From: Cardinalis cardinalis
Taxonomy: Eukaryota > Chordata > Aves > Passeriformes > Cardinalidae
NCBI GenBank assembly: GCA_014549065.1
Contig: JACDOX010000324.1
Location: 75,994-139,993, forward strand
Length of the DNA: 64,000 nucleotides
Reading direction: 5' to 3'
The notes beneath the pieces are model-generated. The model worked only from the letters and a program-made list of their open reading frames with translations. It ran no database searches and was not told the origin of the DNA. Below, piece after piece: positions 49,501 through 59,700 of the stretch; within the stretch, counting starts at the first letter, position 1, and every line of letters starts with the position of its first letter. Position numbers and translations under genes: made by a program.

Positions 49501-52500
49501 ACTTCTTGATGTGTGCTCTAAAACATTTTAACTCTCAGGATCTGCTGCCTCCCCTGAGTCTCACTTTGACTCTCACATTTGTTCCTAACATAATTCATGG
49601 CATCATAAAGGTTGGAAAAGTCTTCTGAGACCACCAAGCCCAACCATTAACTGCCAGGTCCAACACTAAGCCATGTCCCCAAGTGCCACATCTACATGTT
49701 TGATGAGCACTTCCATGGATGGTGTTTCCACCACTTCCCTGGGCAGCCTGTTGCAATGTCTCATCACCCCCTCAGTGATGAAACTTCTAATTTCCTAATA
49801 ATTCTTGCTCTTCTCACTGATGTGTCTCAGCCTGTGTGCCATTATCTGTCCCCTTCTTCTGCCCTGGGCTTTGTGTCACTCAGTGTTTCACATATGAACT
49901 GAAAACAGTATAAAACAGTATAAAAGAGTATGTAGAGGTCCCATGAACATGGAGGCTGGGTCACCCCAGCCCTCTGCCTGGCATGGAATGCCCCCACACT
50001 GGTCCCATCTCCCATCTGCNCGTTCCACTCCAGTGCCCCTTGCTGCAGGAGTAGCAATCTGAGGATGCAGCTTCCCGATGCCAGCAGCTTCCAAGGGTGG
50101 TGGGATCTCTCTGTGAACGTGTTTGGGATTTCCGTGTCTCCTTTCTGTAAATCATTTTGCCTTTATTGTTCAGTTTGCTGACATCAAAGGGCCTCCTCTG
50201 TTGGCCATTTAGCGGTGTTGAAATGGAGCACAGCCTTGCTCGAGGCTGGGCTCTGCATTCCTGAGGGAATTGCTCGTGGGCTGACACTTTCTGAGCCCTC
50301 CATGGCTCTCACTCCACACCACTCTATTGTGCTTTTACTGCAGCTCAGAGCCAGAGGAGCAGGCTCCACACCAACACCTCCCTCCACAGCAGGACGGGCA
50401 CCAACATCTCCCTCGGGTGGCACCGAGCAAAGCGTCCCTGCCCTCGCTGTGTGCCCCAGGAGCACAGCCCAGCTCTGCCAGGGCGGTGCCCCCCATCAGA
50501 CAGGCCATCTCCTTCGGGGCTCTGAACTTCTCCAGCTGCACCCAGGCAGCTGCTGGCGAGCCCTGGGGCGCTGGGGATGCCCCTCAGAAACGCTGCAGCT
50601 GGGAGCTGGAGCTGGAGCTGAGCCCAAAGGGAGCAGGCAGGAGGGCACCCGGTGCCAGAGCACCTCTGGCATGGACTCTCTCGACCTCTCTAGTGCTGGG
50701 GCAGCGAGGAGAAAGCTGGGAATGGGATGCAGGGGATGCCAAGCCTGTTTGGAGTCCCCAGTGGCCAAAAGGTCACTCGAGCTTCCAGGATGGATTTTCC
50801 CCTGCGGACCTGAACCCCTCCAGACGAGCAGCAGATGCGCCCTCAGGCCACAGGAAGCAGGGGCAGTGCCCTCACCCTTCCCTGTGCTCAGCAGAAGACC
50901 CCTACTTCTCATCACTCTCTCCAGACGACCCTGTGTCCCCCGTGTTTCCCTTTCTGGGGGGGCAGGATGAGCTCCTCCCTTCATGCTCTGCCAGTGCCCC
51001 CCNCCAGCCCACCACAGCCAGCTCCCCACCGCCCCACCACGCTCCCCTGGACCAGGAGAGGACCTTCTCCTCGGGTAAGTGCTGCTGGGACAAGGGGACA
51101 CGNGGCACCAGGTCACTCGGGACTGGGGCGTGCTGGAGGGAGTGGCTGGTGTGGTCATCTGGTGTCCAGGCAGGGCTGTAGCTGCTCCTCAGGACTGGGC
51201 TCTCATGGGAGCTGAGGGAGCAGCTGGTTTCATCCTCACACTCTTCATCCTGCCTGAATTTTTTNCCCACAAACATTTTTAGAGCAGTGTAATTTTGGTG
51301 TTTGCTATTACACAGGTGCTCTGAGCCACTGTGTCACCTCAGGACAGCTCTCACAGAGAGGCAGGGGTGGTGCTGACCAATTCTTACACCAAGATGCTCC
51401 AAAAGCATTCAGAAAGCTCCCAGAAATGGTTTTCTCTGAGGATCTAGTTTGCAGGTCTTTGCTGCAGAGTGTCATGTGGAGGACACTGAAATCTCACCAA
51501 GATTGAGGGATCCAGGACTTCAGGGGCCCTGAGCAACCTGGGTGACACCCCTGCCCATGGTGGGGCTGTTGGATCTAAATGCTTTTAATGACTTTCCCTT
51601 CCAATCCAACCCATTCCATGATTCCATGATTCATCACAAGTGTTTTGCCCAGATCTGTAGCCTTACATCCATCACCTGTCCTATNAGGAAGGTGGAATTA
51701 TTCCTTGTTCTGGTTAGTCCTGGTCCAGCCCGACATTTCCTACTGCCCACAGCTTTGGCACTTGCTCCACTTTGTCCTCACAGACCCCTCAGTGTCACAA
51801 AGACATGCTCCTGGTAGCTTGGGGAGTCCTGGGAGGTGCAGCCCAAGCCAAGCAGCAGCAGAACCACCAGCTGCATGCCTGGCTCTGTGCTGGGTTATGC
51901 TCATTTTCCTCGTGCAGCTGGTGCTGGGGGTTATTTGGATGTTTAACCACAGTTTAGAGGTGTTTAACCTCAATCTCTGGTGCGTGGCAGGAGCAGCCCC
52001 CTCCCTTTTTACACAGGTCTGTGGTCCCCTCATGTCCTGCCATGCCAGTAACCTGTCTGTGTCTCTCCAATCAGCCCCCCTGCCACAGCCTGATGATGAT
52101 GATGATGATGATGATGCTCCTCCACCCCTGCCCCAGCGCACCCCTGAGTCCTTCATTGTGGCCAGTGAGCCAGGTGAGTGATCACCAACATTAAATGTGG
52201 GGCTGAGCAGCACTGGGGGCTCACCCAGCATGGGGGTGGCCCTGTAGCATCTGGCAGTGCCTGGGATGAGGAATGATCTCTCTGGTGTTCAACTGCTTGC
52301 AGAGCAATTTCCTCAGGCCACTCCAGATTTCCAGATTCCAGACAGAAATCCAAATATTGGAACCTCCTGGGAGTGGAGTGGTGAGTCTCACTCAGAGGGG
52401 TTTCATGACCCTGTGAGACTGAGACCATGTAAGGTAAAAGTGGCTTTTTACCTCTTTTCCAGCACTATTCCTATGCCCATCTCCTTACCACGTTTCCTTC

Positions 52501-55224
52501 TGAGAAAAAGACTCTAGTTTTTGGCACTTTGTACTTGCCATAATTATTTTGTAGAATTGCAGAATTATGCAATAGTTTGGGTTGGAAGGGAATCTTAAGA
52601 AAATCCCATTCCACCCCCAGCCATGGGCAGGGACACCTTCCATGAGAACAGGTTGCTCCCAGCCCTGTCCAACCTGGCTTTGAGCACTTCCAGGGATTTC
52701 AGGGCTCAGGATTGGAAAGAAGACGGGGTCTCAGTCCAGCCTCTTTTTATCAACATCTACTTTACTCCAAACATTATTTTTTGGGATTCTAAGACCAGTA
52801 CAAGGGAATNGACATATCATCCCTCATTTAGAGAAGGATAATGAAGACAGAACATTTGTGTTCTGCTGAGCTTCACATAGCCCTGTGAAACCAAGAGGAG
52901 CTGAACAAAATTTAGGCATCTGTTGATGATCCCATAGCTGAGTGACAGCTCTGTGAAGTGGAAGAATGAGGCACAAGTCTGTCTTCCTCTACACAAGTGT
53001 GGAGGTGTGTGTGGGAGGGTGTTTGCACATCACATCCTTTCCTCGTCTTCTCTGGCTTCCTTGTGTGCAAGAAANCAACAGTTGGATGTGGGAATTTTAA
53101 ACACCTGCCTTGTGTTTTGTTTCCAGAGTGTGAAGCTTTGGAGCCCACGAACAGGTATAAGTTTAAAGCTGGGATAATCTTTGGAATTAAGACCTGCTTT
53201 TTTCCTAAAACTGCTTTATTTAGCAAATGTGTTTAGGATCTGTGCTCAGTGCAATGGAAATAGCTGCTAAATAGTTCCGCAACTAAATAGTTCTAACCAG
53301 AACTAAACAGTTCTGCAAACAAGTGAACTGGTAGTTTTATGTTTCCTAATCAGCTCCTGCCTCATCCTGTTCATGAGGATGTCCCTNGCAGCCTCCTCTT
53401 TGTCTGTATGTTGTGTGTTTCCTTTGAGACAACTGAGATAAGCTGGTTGCTTCTAATACATATAAATGTGTATATATATATNATTTTAAAGCTAGGTAAC
53501 CAACTGTTTTATCTTTGCTTTCTCAGAGACAGCCCAGGATGGCTCCAGTTCTCCTCCTCCGCTTCCTGAAAGAACCCCGGAGTCGTTTGTTCTCGCTGAG
53601 GCAGCAAGTGAGTGCTGAGCTCTTTTCTNGGGATCTGACTGATGTTTTACACTCACACCTAAGCCTGGAGGCTCCTGAGAGCGTGGCCCACTTGTTCAAA
53701 GCATTACCAGGTAGTGCTTCAGCACTTCCCTGCAGGAGAGTTCAGCAAATACAACGAAAATAAACACAAATAGGGAACCTGCAGAAAATTTCTANAAGTG
53801 CTGCATTAGAGGAGATGAAAAGCAGCAGCAAAGCGCTCGGAAAAAAGCAGGAGGATTTGTGAATGACCACTGAAAATGTACATCTTATGTATGTTCCCAG
53901 ATCTCCAGCCTGCTGCAAGAAATTCCTCAGGTCCTGTGGGTTTGGAGAACAAGGGCTCAGGAACATCATCCAAAGANCTCATTAAATGCTTCAGGAGGAG
54001 CAAGGTAACAGAAACAAAAGGTGTGGGGAAAAGGGAGAGAGAAGAGCTCTGGCACAGCTGGTGCTGCTCTCTCACTGGTCACTGGGGNACAGGGCCTGCC
54101 TCGAGAGCGCTTGTGTTCAAGGCAAGGAAACAAGAATAATAAAAATATTCTGATGTAAAACTGCAAACACGCACCCTGTCCGCGCTGGGAACAGGGAAAC
54201 CCAGCTTTGGCACTCCGTCCACCTGGGGTGCCAGCTCCCCTGGGAAAAGGTTGCTCCAGTGGGGTCTGGTCTGTCCTACAAGGACAGAAGCATCGCCAGC
54301 CTCCTCTTGCTGAGCCTCCTGTGAATTATCCCTGTGAGATTGTACCTTGGGGTGCAATGGTGGAACAGAAAAGCACTGGAGGAAAACAGCAAGGAAAACA
54401 CAAACTGGAGGCATTTGGGATGACAAGGAAAAAGCCAAAGAGAGTGGTGCAAAGTTTGTTTTTTATAAAATGTGATACTTGCACATTTACCAGTGAATTC
54501 CCACAGTAGCTGATCTATTTATACATGTACATTTATCAGTGTTTTTATACATGTGCATTTCCAGAAAATTCCCTTTACCACAGTAGCTGATCCATTGCTT
54601 CACACATTTTTTTCCAACTGGCCTTTTTCTATTTTTTTTTTTTACAGAGCTTGAAAATATTGAAAAATGTGAGAAAAAGTAAGTTTTCAGGCTAATATCT
54701 TTGCAATGGCCTTAAGCAAGTATTTAAACGTGTGGGACCAGTGACCAGCTGCTCCAGTCTCATTTTTTATTTCTAGGCATCTGCAGTCCATCTTCACTGA
54801 CAAAATCATCAGAACCTGCCCCAGCAAACTCTCCAAGGTCTTTCCTTAATTTTGGTATGTTTTGCTCTTCATCTTTTGGTAGGAAAAACCTGGTTCTTGG
54901 AAGTCTAAATGCCAGGTAGAACATTTACAAACTACAAATATTTCAAATAATGCTCATTGGGTTTTACACATTTAGTTTTTACACATTTACAACTTTTTTT
55001 GCAACTACGAGATGTTGCTTTTCTGTCATATCTTAACACTTGGGGAAAGATCTGAAATTGCAAGTATTTTCAATTCCTGTGTTATTTTAAGGGATTACAT
55101 AATCAGCATCCGCAACANACAGAATTTGTTGCATTAAAAAACATATACTTTCTTCCTAGGCTTTGCAAATCGATTCTCAAAACCTAAAGGACCAAGAAAC
55201 CCACCCCCAGCATGGAATATTTAG
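39551..55224 (+). CDS. PTPN22: Protein tyrosine phosphatase non-receptor type 22 (Lyp/PEP)
   Basis: Lymphoid cytosolic phosphatase that, with CSK, dampens antigen-receptor signalling. Twenty-one coding exons: 39551-39637, 41798-41906, 42859-42935, 43992-44087, 44294-44332, 44744-44815, 44893-44952, 45338-45480, 46315-46381, 47380-47457, 47963-48055, 49359-49435, 50344-51074, 52075-52173, 52303-52433, 53127-53154, 53527-53607, 53901-54004, 54648-54678, 54777-54854, 55160-55224. All are in frame; 781 aa against 807 in human. The PTP domain has KNRYKDILP, the WPD-loop acid Asp195 and the signature HCSAGCGRTG with nucleophile Cys227, at human numbering. The 731-bp central exon is poorly conserved, proline/serine-rich and GC-rich; PYFSS is a recognisable anchor. 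Two proline motifs survive: PPPLPQRTPESF (P1, CSK-binding; Arg598 corresponds to human Arg620) and PPPLPERTPESF (P2). The C-terminal homology segment ends RFSKPKGPRNPPPAWNI, the PSTPIP1-binding region in PEST-type phosphatases. Exon 12 (49359-49435) is the least certain exon by homology, but it fits frame and splice sites. Confidence 0.95.
39638..41797 (+). other. PTPN22 intron 1
   Basis: 2.2 kb intron between the exon encoding EFAEEFL and the exon starting KLKRQSTKY. It contains one CR1 copy (40080-40252) and otherwise no supported feature. Confidence 0.75.
40080..40252 (+). repeat. CR1 fragment
   Basis: 'tggaggtgtccaggaccagg', 'gcttggaacaacctgggcca', 'gtgtccctgcccgtggcagg' and 'aaggtcccttccaacccaaa' mark a plus-oriented CR1 3' end in PTPN22 intron 1. 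Confidence 0.9.
42118..42205 (+). repeat. CR1 3' tail
   Basis: 'gactcgatgatccttgtggg' and 'tcctttccanctcaggntat' followed by 'tctgtgg' match a plus-oriented CR1 terminus of a different subtype from most copies here. Intronic in PTPN22. Confidence 0.75.
42456..42520 (-). repeat. CR1 3' tail
   Basis: 'aatcacagaatcattaaggt' and 'tgggacacacctccaggatt' form a short reverse-oriented CR1 end in PTPN22 intron 2. Confidence 0.75.
43394..43597. repeat. Compound GGAT/AGAT tetranucleotide microsatellite
   Basis: Alternating blocks: GGAT (about 43396-43448), AGAT (43458-43504), GGAT (43506-43526), AGAT (43527-43566), GGAT (43567-43586). It lies in PTPN22 intron 3. The long reverse-strand open frame reading Ser-Ile-His-Pro and Ser-Ile-Tyr-Leu repeats is a translation of this satellite, not a protein. 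Confidence 0.97.
44452..44555 (+). repeat. CR1 fragment
   Basis: 'gagatgtccctgcccatggc' and 'aaggtcccttccaaccaaac' then 'ctctgattccatgaa' form a plus-oriented CR1 3' end in PTPN22 intron 5. Confidence 0.85.
45658..45985 (-). repeat. CR1 fragment, about 330 bp
   Basis: It opens with 'agaatcacagaaccatggaa' and 'ttaggttggaaaagtccctt' and continues through the reverse CR1 body ('caatctaaacctcccctggg', 'ctggctgcacccttctgtca'). It occupies much of PTPN22 intron 8. Confidence 0.9.
46211..46300 (+). repeat. 18-bp minisatellite next to PTPN22 exon 9 acceptor
   Basis: Five contiguous copies of TGCCCAGGCTGTGCCCTG start at 46211, 46229, 46247, 46265 and 46283. Only the second copy differs, with C instead of T at position 17. 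The array ends 14 bp before exon 9, so it occupies the region where the branch point and pyrimidine tract should lie. Confidence 0.95.
47098..47372 (-). repeat. CR1 fragment abutting PTPN22 exon 10
   Basis: Reverse-oriented CR1: 'gatttgggttggaaggatct', 'ccctgccatgggcagggaca', 'gggcctgcccaccctcacag' and 'tcttttagcttaaaaccatt'. Its interior end runs into the pyrimidine tract of the exon 10 acceptor at 47380. Confidence 0.85.
48056..49358 (+). other. PTPN22 intron 11
   Basis: 1.3 kb between the exon ending DSAASQ and the small exon starting EGAGHP. No repeat or additional exon could be recognised; scattered short open frames have no homology that I recognise. Confidence 0.6.
49592..49812 (-). 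repeat. CR1 fragment
   Basis: 'cataaaggttggaaaagtct', 'caagcccaaccattaactgc', 'ccccaagtgccacatctaca' and 'ttccctgggcagcctgttgc' mark a reverse CR1 in PTPN22 intron 12. Confidence 0.9.
51500..51636 (+). repeat. CR1 fragment
   Basis: 'gggccctgagcaacctgggt', 'cacccctgcccatggtgggg' and 'ccaatccaacccattccatg' mark a plus-oriented CR1 3' end in PTPN22 intron 13. Confidence 0.85.
52092..52115 (+). repeat. PTPN22: Coding (GAT)8 microsatellite in PTPN22
   Basis: Eight perfect GAT codons in exon 14 encode eight consecutive aspartates (residues 583-590). They lie directly before APPPLPQRTPESF, the CSK-SH3-binding P1 motif. In human PTPN22 the same position has only a short acidic DDE. Confidence 0.95.
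52550..52715 (-). repeat. CR1 fragment
   Basis: 'gaattgcagaattatgcaat', 'gtttgggttggaagggaatc' and 'agccatgggcagggacacct' mark a reverse CR1 3' end in PTPN22 intron 15. Confidence 0.85.
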
Positions 55225-56300
55225 ATGTATTTTACAGACTTGGCGCTGCAGATTTGTGAAATCATCCTGAAATACTTGGAATGCCCATCCCAGCGAAGCT
55301 CCCACCAAAATAAACACATCCAAAGCTGTTACATGGTATTGGCAGCTCAGGCACTACTTGCACATTCACTGAATTTAAAACCGGAGTTTTAGAGTCAAGA
55401 ATGTAAAAGTACCAGCAGCTTTCAGTTCATTCGCAGCGGGATGGAAGGTAAACCTTGGAATACAAGTTTTATCCTAAGGAGGGACATATTTTTGTCGTGT
55501 TTTGGAATGTAATCACTTCAAAAGGATGGATCTGAGCATAAACTGATGATGGGACCCAGTGAAGGCTCTGGAATGAACTGGAAAGCCAACGGAGCTGAGG
55601 GAGGGGATCAAGACCCTCTCTCACGTGTGTAGGTCTACTGTAATCAAAGACACTGAAATGTTTACATTACTTGGACTATGAGGGAATTAGCACCCCAAAT
55701 TTTAGAAATAATATAAGCTTTTTTGCTTTTTTTCTTTTTTTTTTTTTTCCCCCACCTGAGTGAATCAGAGCATTTGTCTGGATTTTGGGGCAATAAGACT
55801 TAAGATGGTGATTGATCCCATGGAAACTAAATCAGTGTAACTGCACAAGTGGCTGACCCAGCTGCTCTTCTGTCTGNGAAAAACATTCACAAAACACCAT
55901 CACAGCAAGGAAAATATTATTGTATTTTAAACCAATGCTGTTTTCAAGGATTTGTGATTCTCCAGCACAGAATTTCAGGTGGGAACAGGGAAGATGAGAT
56001 TTCTTGCCAGATTCCTCAAAAGATTCCACTGATCAGTGGGGAGGGATAAAGGTGCTGAACATCGCTTTATATGATTCTTCTCCTGTAAAGACAGGGAAAA
56101 AAAAAAACCAACAAAAAAACCCCCACCAACCAAGGTGAGATTTGGGGAATTTGGTCAAGAAGAATCTGCTGACCGCTGCTGGAATTAAAAACTCGGCTGG
56201 TTTAAAGTTGGGGGAATAGCCAATATTCCNTTTTTTATTACTGTAATCACAGTGTTTCTTAACAGCAGAAAACAGTGAAAACCTTTACCCAAACTATATT
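55225..56300 (+). other. PTPN22: PTPN22 3'UTR and downstream
   Basis: Non-coding sequence after the PTPN22 stop. AATAAA occurs at 55309-55314, only 85 bp past the stop, so a short 3'UTR is possible, but a longer form cannot be excluded. Low-complexity T and A runs lie at about 55734-55750 and 56097-56120. No coding exon is seen. Confidence 0.6.
55309..55314 (+). terminator. PTPN22: Candidate PTPN22 polyadenylation signal
   Basis: Canonical AATAAA in sense orientation, 85 bp beyond the stop codon. It is the first signal encountered; no experimental support. Confidence 0.45.
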
Positions 56301-56309
56301 CCTGTTTTG

Positions 56310-56490
56310 CCCAGGCTGGACAGGGTTTGGAGCAACCTGCTGNGGTGGAAGGTGCCCCAGCNCATGGCAGTGGNTGAAACGAGATTTTTAAGTTCCCTNC
56401 TAACNNTTTACATTCTANGATTCAATGATTTCATTCCATCCCACTGCCATGGGCAGAGATGGCCTCCTTAGGCTCGCTCCAACAGCTCCA
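56310..56490. repeat. Degenerate CR1 pair, tail to tail
   Basis: A plus-oriented copy with many N bases ('caggctggacagggtttgga', 'gtggaaggtgccccagcnca', 'ttcccTnctaac') ends at about 56432. It is followed directly by 'cattccatcccactgccatg' and 'ggcagagatggcctccttag', which resemble a reverse-oriented copy. The second part is less certain. Confidence 0.65.
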
Positions 56491-56652
56491 CATCATCTCC
56501 CTCACGGGGAAAGCCTCGGCAGCACCCCGCGGTCCGTGCTTAATGGATGAAGCACTTTAGAACAAGCGACAAACGCCACTAAAATAAAAGTTTTTGACCC
56601 CTCCGCACTCTGCAGCTCGGCGCTCCCTCAGCGCTGTCCCGCCCTCCTCCCG

Positions 56653-56666
56653 CCGCCCACGTGACC
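56653..56666 (-). promoter_or_regulatory. E-box element identical to AP4B1/DCLRE1B promoter
   Basis: CCGCCCACGTGACC is the exact reverse complement of the 14-mer at 32323-32336. It contains the palindrome CACGTG within GTCACGTG. Confidence 0.5.
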
Positions 56667-56696
56667 TGCGCCGCGCGCACGCGCCCCCGCCCCCGA

Positions 56697-56716
56697 ACTA
56701 CACATCCCAGGGTGCC
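56697..56716 (+). promoter_or_regulatory. Candidate ZNF143/THAP11 binding element
   Basis: ACTACACATCCCAGGGTGCC closely matches the SBS/ACTAYRNNNCCCR promoter element (ACTACAnnTCCCAGnnTGC) that is typical of constitutive CpG promoters. It lies about 90 bp upstream of the RSBN1 ATG. Confidence 0.6.
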
Positions 56717-56785
56717 CCGCGGCGGCGCGTGCGCGGCGGCGCCCGGCGCTCGGGCCATTTAAATGTGTGTGAGGGAGCCCCTGAA

Positions 56786-59700
56786 ATGGCCGCGCAGGTC
56801 GCCGCGGTNNNNNNNNNNNNNNNNNNNNNNNNNNNNNNNNNNNNNNNNNNNNNNNNNNNNNNNNNNNNNNNNNNNNNNNNNNNNNNNNNNNNNNNNNNNN
56901 NNNNNNNNNNNNNNNNNNNNNNNNNNNNNNNNNNNNNNNNNNNNNNNNNNNNNNNNNNNNNNNNNNNNNNNNNNNNNNNNNNNNNNNNNNNNNNNNNNNN
57001 NNNNNNNNNNNNNNNNNNNNNNNNNNNNNNNNNNNNNNNNNNNNNNNNNNNNNNNNNNNNNNNNNNNNNNNNNNNNNNNNNNNNNNNNNNNNNNNNNNNN
57101 NNNNNNNNNNNNNNNNNNNNNNNNNNNNNNNNNNNNNNNNNNNNNNNNNNNNNNNNNNNNNNNNNNNNNNNNNNNNNNNNNNNNNNNNNNNNNNNNNNNN
57201 NNNNNNNNNNNNNNNNNNNNNNNNNNNNNNNNNNNNNNNNNNNNNNNNNNNNNNNNNNNNNNNAGCCCCGGGCGCACCTGTGGAGGGGAGCGGGCGGCGG
57301 CAGCGCGGCGGGATCGGCGGCCCTGCTGCGGCCGTGGCGTAGCGGGCACGGCGGGGCTGCCCCGGGCNCGGAGCGCGGGGCGGCCGCGTTGCTGCTGCTG
57401 CTGTCAGAATCGCCCTCGTCGCACGTTCGACGTGCGAGTGCTGTGGGAGTGGAGGCTTCTTCACATTAACGTGTGAGGAGCTGCCGGTTTGTTGGTTTTT
57501 TGTTTTAATTTTTAATGGTTGGTTTTAANAAGTGGCCTGAGAAGGGATCTCGTGATTCCATACGAATGTTTCCATTGCGGTTGTCAGAGGATGGTTCCAG
57601 ATTCTTTTCAGGGGTGCCCAGCAACAGGACAAGGCGGAATAGCCATAAAGTAAAACACAAGAAGTTCCTCCTAACGAGGAAGAATTTCTTTCAATGAAGG
57701 GTGACAGAGCATTGGAACAGGTGCCCACGGAGATCCTGGAGTCTCCCTGTCTGGAGATATTGCAAACCTGTGTCACCTGCTCCAGGTGACCCTGCCTTGG
57801 CAGGGGGGTTTCGCTGGATGATCTCCAGAGNTCCCTTCCAGCCCGAATTTTTCNGTGTTTTCTTTTATTGAAAGGCCAAAATATCTCTGAATTTTGGCAT
57901 GTGCTGTGTGTGGTTTTGTTTATTTTTTTTTAACAGATAGTACAGAGTGATTGTTTTGGTTCTGCTCAGAGATTTGTTGTAGTAAAAAGCTTCTTGGAGA
58001 GAGCAACATAGATAAAAAATAACTGTAAAAGCTACTGTAATTAAAAGTATAATGTGGTGAATTATGCTTNAGGAGTGTATGGGCAGGTTTTGTGCCAGAG
58101 AAACCAAAGATGCACTTGCTTACAGAAGTCAAGTGCCTGTGGAGTAAAGTCTAGATAGGACTGTCTTAAGAACAGACAAAACNAGTACTAGGAGAGGCTT
58201 TTCTCCACTGGTTAATGCTTCCACACCACTGTGCTTGAATACAGACTAAAAAAACTTCTGATTGTAAACCACTAAAGTTTTATCAGTGTTTATCAAACAG
58301 AAGTTTGGAGCAGTGTAACTTTGTAGACTGGAGTTTCACTGTGTCAGTTCTAACCCAGAATTAAATTAGGCCTCTTAATGAAGGCTTAAACAGNGAGAAA
58401 ATGAGCATCAAAATTCCAGATTTGTAAAGGAAAGCTGTTTGCTNATCTGAAACTCTTCACTGCCTGTCCTCAGCTGTAGGGTAGTGCTTTTTGGGATGGA
58501 GCTGTGTTTCTTTTCCTCACTGTTTTTATTTTGCTGTATAATCTAATTAAATTACCTATTACATTGACTCTGCCATGCTTATCTGTGGCCCCAGGTGACA
58601 GTGAACACCCCCACTGTTTTTGCTGCTTAATAAAGGTTCTGGTTCTGTTGTGGGATGTCTGATCATTTTAGTGTGTTTATATACCCTGAGTTATTGGCAC
58701 TGTTGTCACTCTGCCTCANTGCAGAGCCCATAGTTTAGTGACCTGTCCACAGCTTCTTTGTGTTTGAGGTACTGGTGGCCTTCTGTTTGTTTAAAGGAAT
58801 AATTAAAACTATATTTCCTTCAGGATTGCCAGGCATTATTATAATGTCACNGTTTAGCTTCACTGAATCCAGCAGTTACTCACTGTACTAGTGGGACTCT
58901 GCTGTGTTCAATGCATCCAGCAGCAGCCAGGGCAGCTTTTATCCTGCAAACAGACAAGTGTTCACTGGAAGCTCCCAAATGCAAGGATTCCTCTGTCTAT
59001 TATGAGCATATGGCCTCAAACAGGAAGATACTCTGGATTCAAATGTGTGAGGTTTTAAAACTGTACCTGAAAGCAGAAATGCTTACAGTAAGAAGTCTTT
59101 AAGAACCAAATGTNCTTAGAAACGTGCATAGGGAAGTATTCCCAGCAGCACAGTGGTGGCATGAAATCCTTGTTTAGTTGCAGNTTGGGATCTCTGGTCT
59201 CCAGGACAAACGCCTGGTGTGTGAATTGCACGTTCTCAGTGAGTACAGCAGTGTCTGTGCTCAGAGCCCAGTGACTGAGCAAACCCTGCACTCCTCACAT
59301 CTGAGTCCTGCAGCAAACCTCATTCCAAGAACNGTTTCAGTTGGCTTCCCAGAACGAGTGATACCGCCCTGCTTTTCCTGCTTCCTCTGAAATAGAAAGA
59401 TCAGGGCCTTTGCTGTTTGCAAGGGCTGCAGCAGCACGGCGAAAACTTGTATTTCAGGTCCTAAGACTATTGTATGAAGTGAGGATTAAGCAATCAGCTC
59501 TTTCTTTGCTCCNTGAGTAACTCTGTTCCTTACTCCAGGCTGTTATGAAGGTCAGCCCTCTCCAGTAACAAGACCAAACCAGTAATGATCCAGTTAAACA
59601 CTGGNTACACTGAGGAACCTGGAGCTGCCTGTGTTTATCACTACACCCTTTCTCATAAAACAGTGTAACATGGCTTTTTTCTTTAACTAAAGTGCTCTAG

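Larger units (their letters stand above)
56580..56785 (+). promoter_or_regulatory. RSBN1: RSBN1 CpG-rich promoter and 5' leader
   Basis: GC- and CpG-dense sequence just upstream of the RSBN1 start. It contains a reverse-oriented E-box 14-mer (56653-56666) and a ZNF143/THAP11-type element (56697-56716). It ends in CCATTTAAATGTGTGTG, which resembles the sequence coding PFKCV upstream of MAAQV in human RSBN1, but here the corresponding frame meets TGA immediately. Confidence 0.75.

Noticed and set aside
50215..51158. Alternative open frames (220-251 codons) over the large PTPN22 exon
   Set aside because: Only the frame entered at 50344 joins both neighbouring exons in phase and contains the conserved PYFSS segment; the others are compositional shadows.
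56594..57469. 291-codon plus-strand frame through the second gap, and reverse-strand counterparts
   Set aside because: The span is mostly N. Only the ATG at 56786 and the next few codons match RSBN1; the sequence upstream in this frame and after the gap does not.
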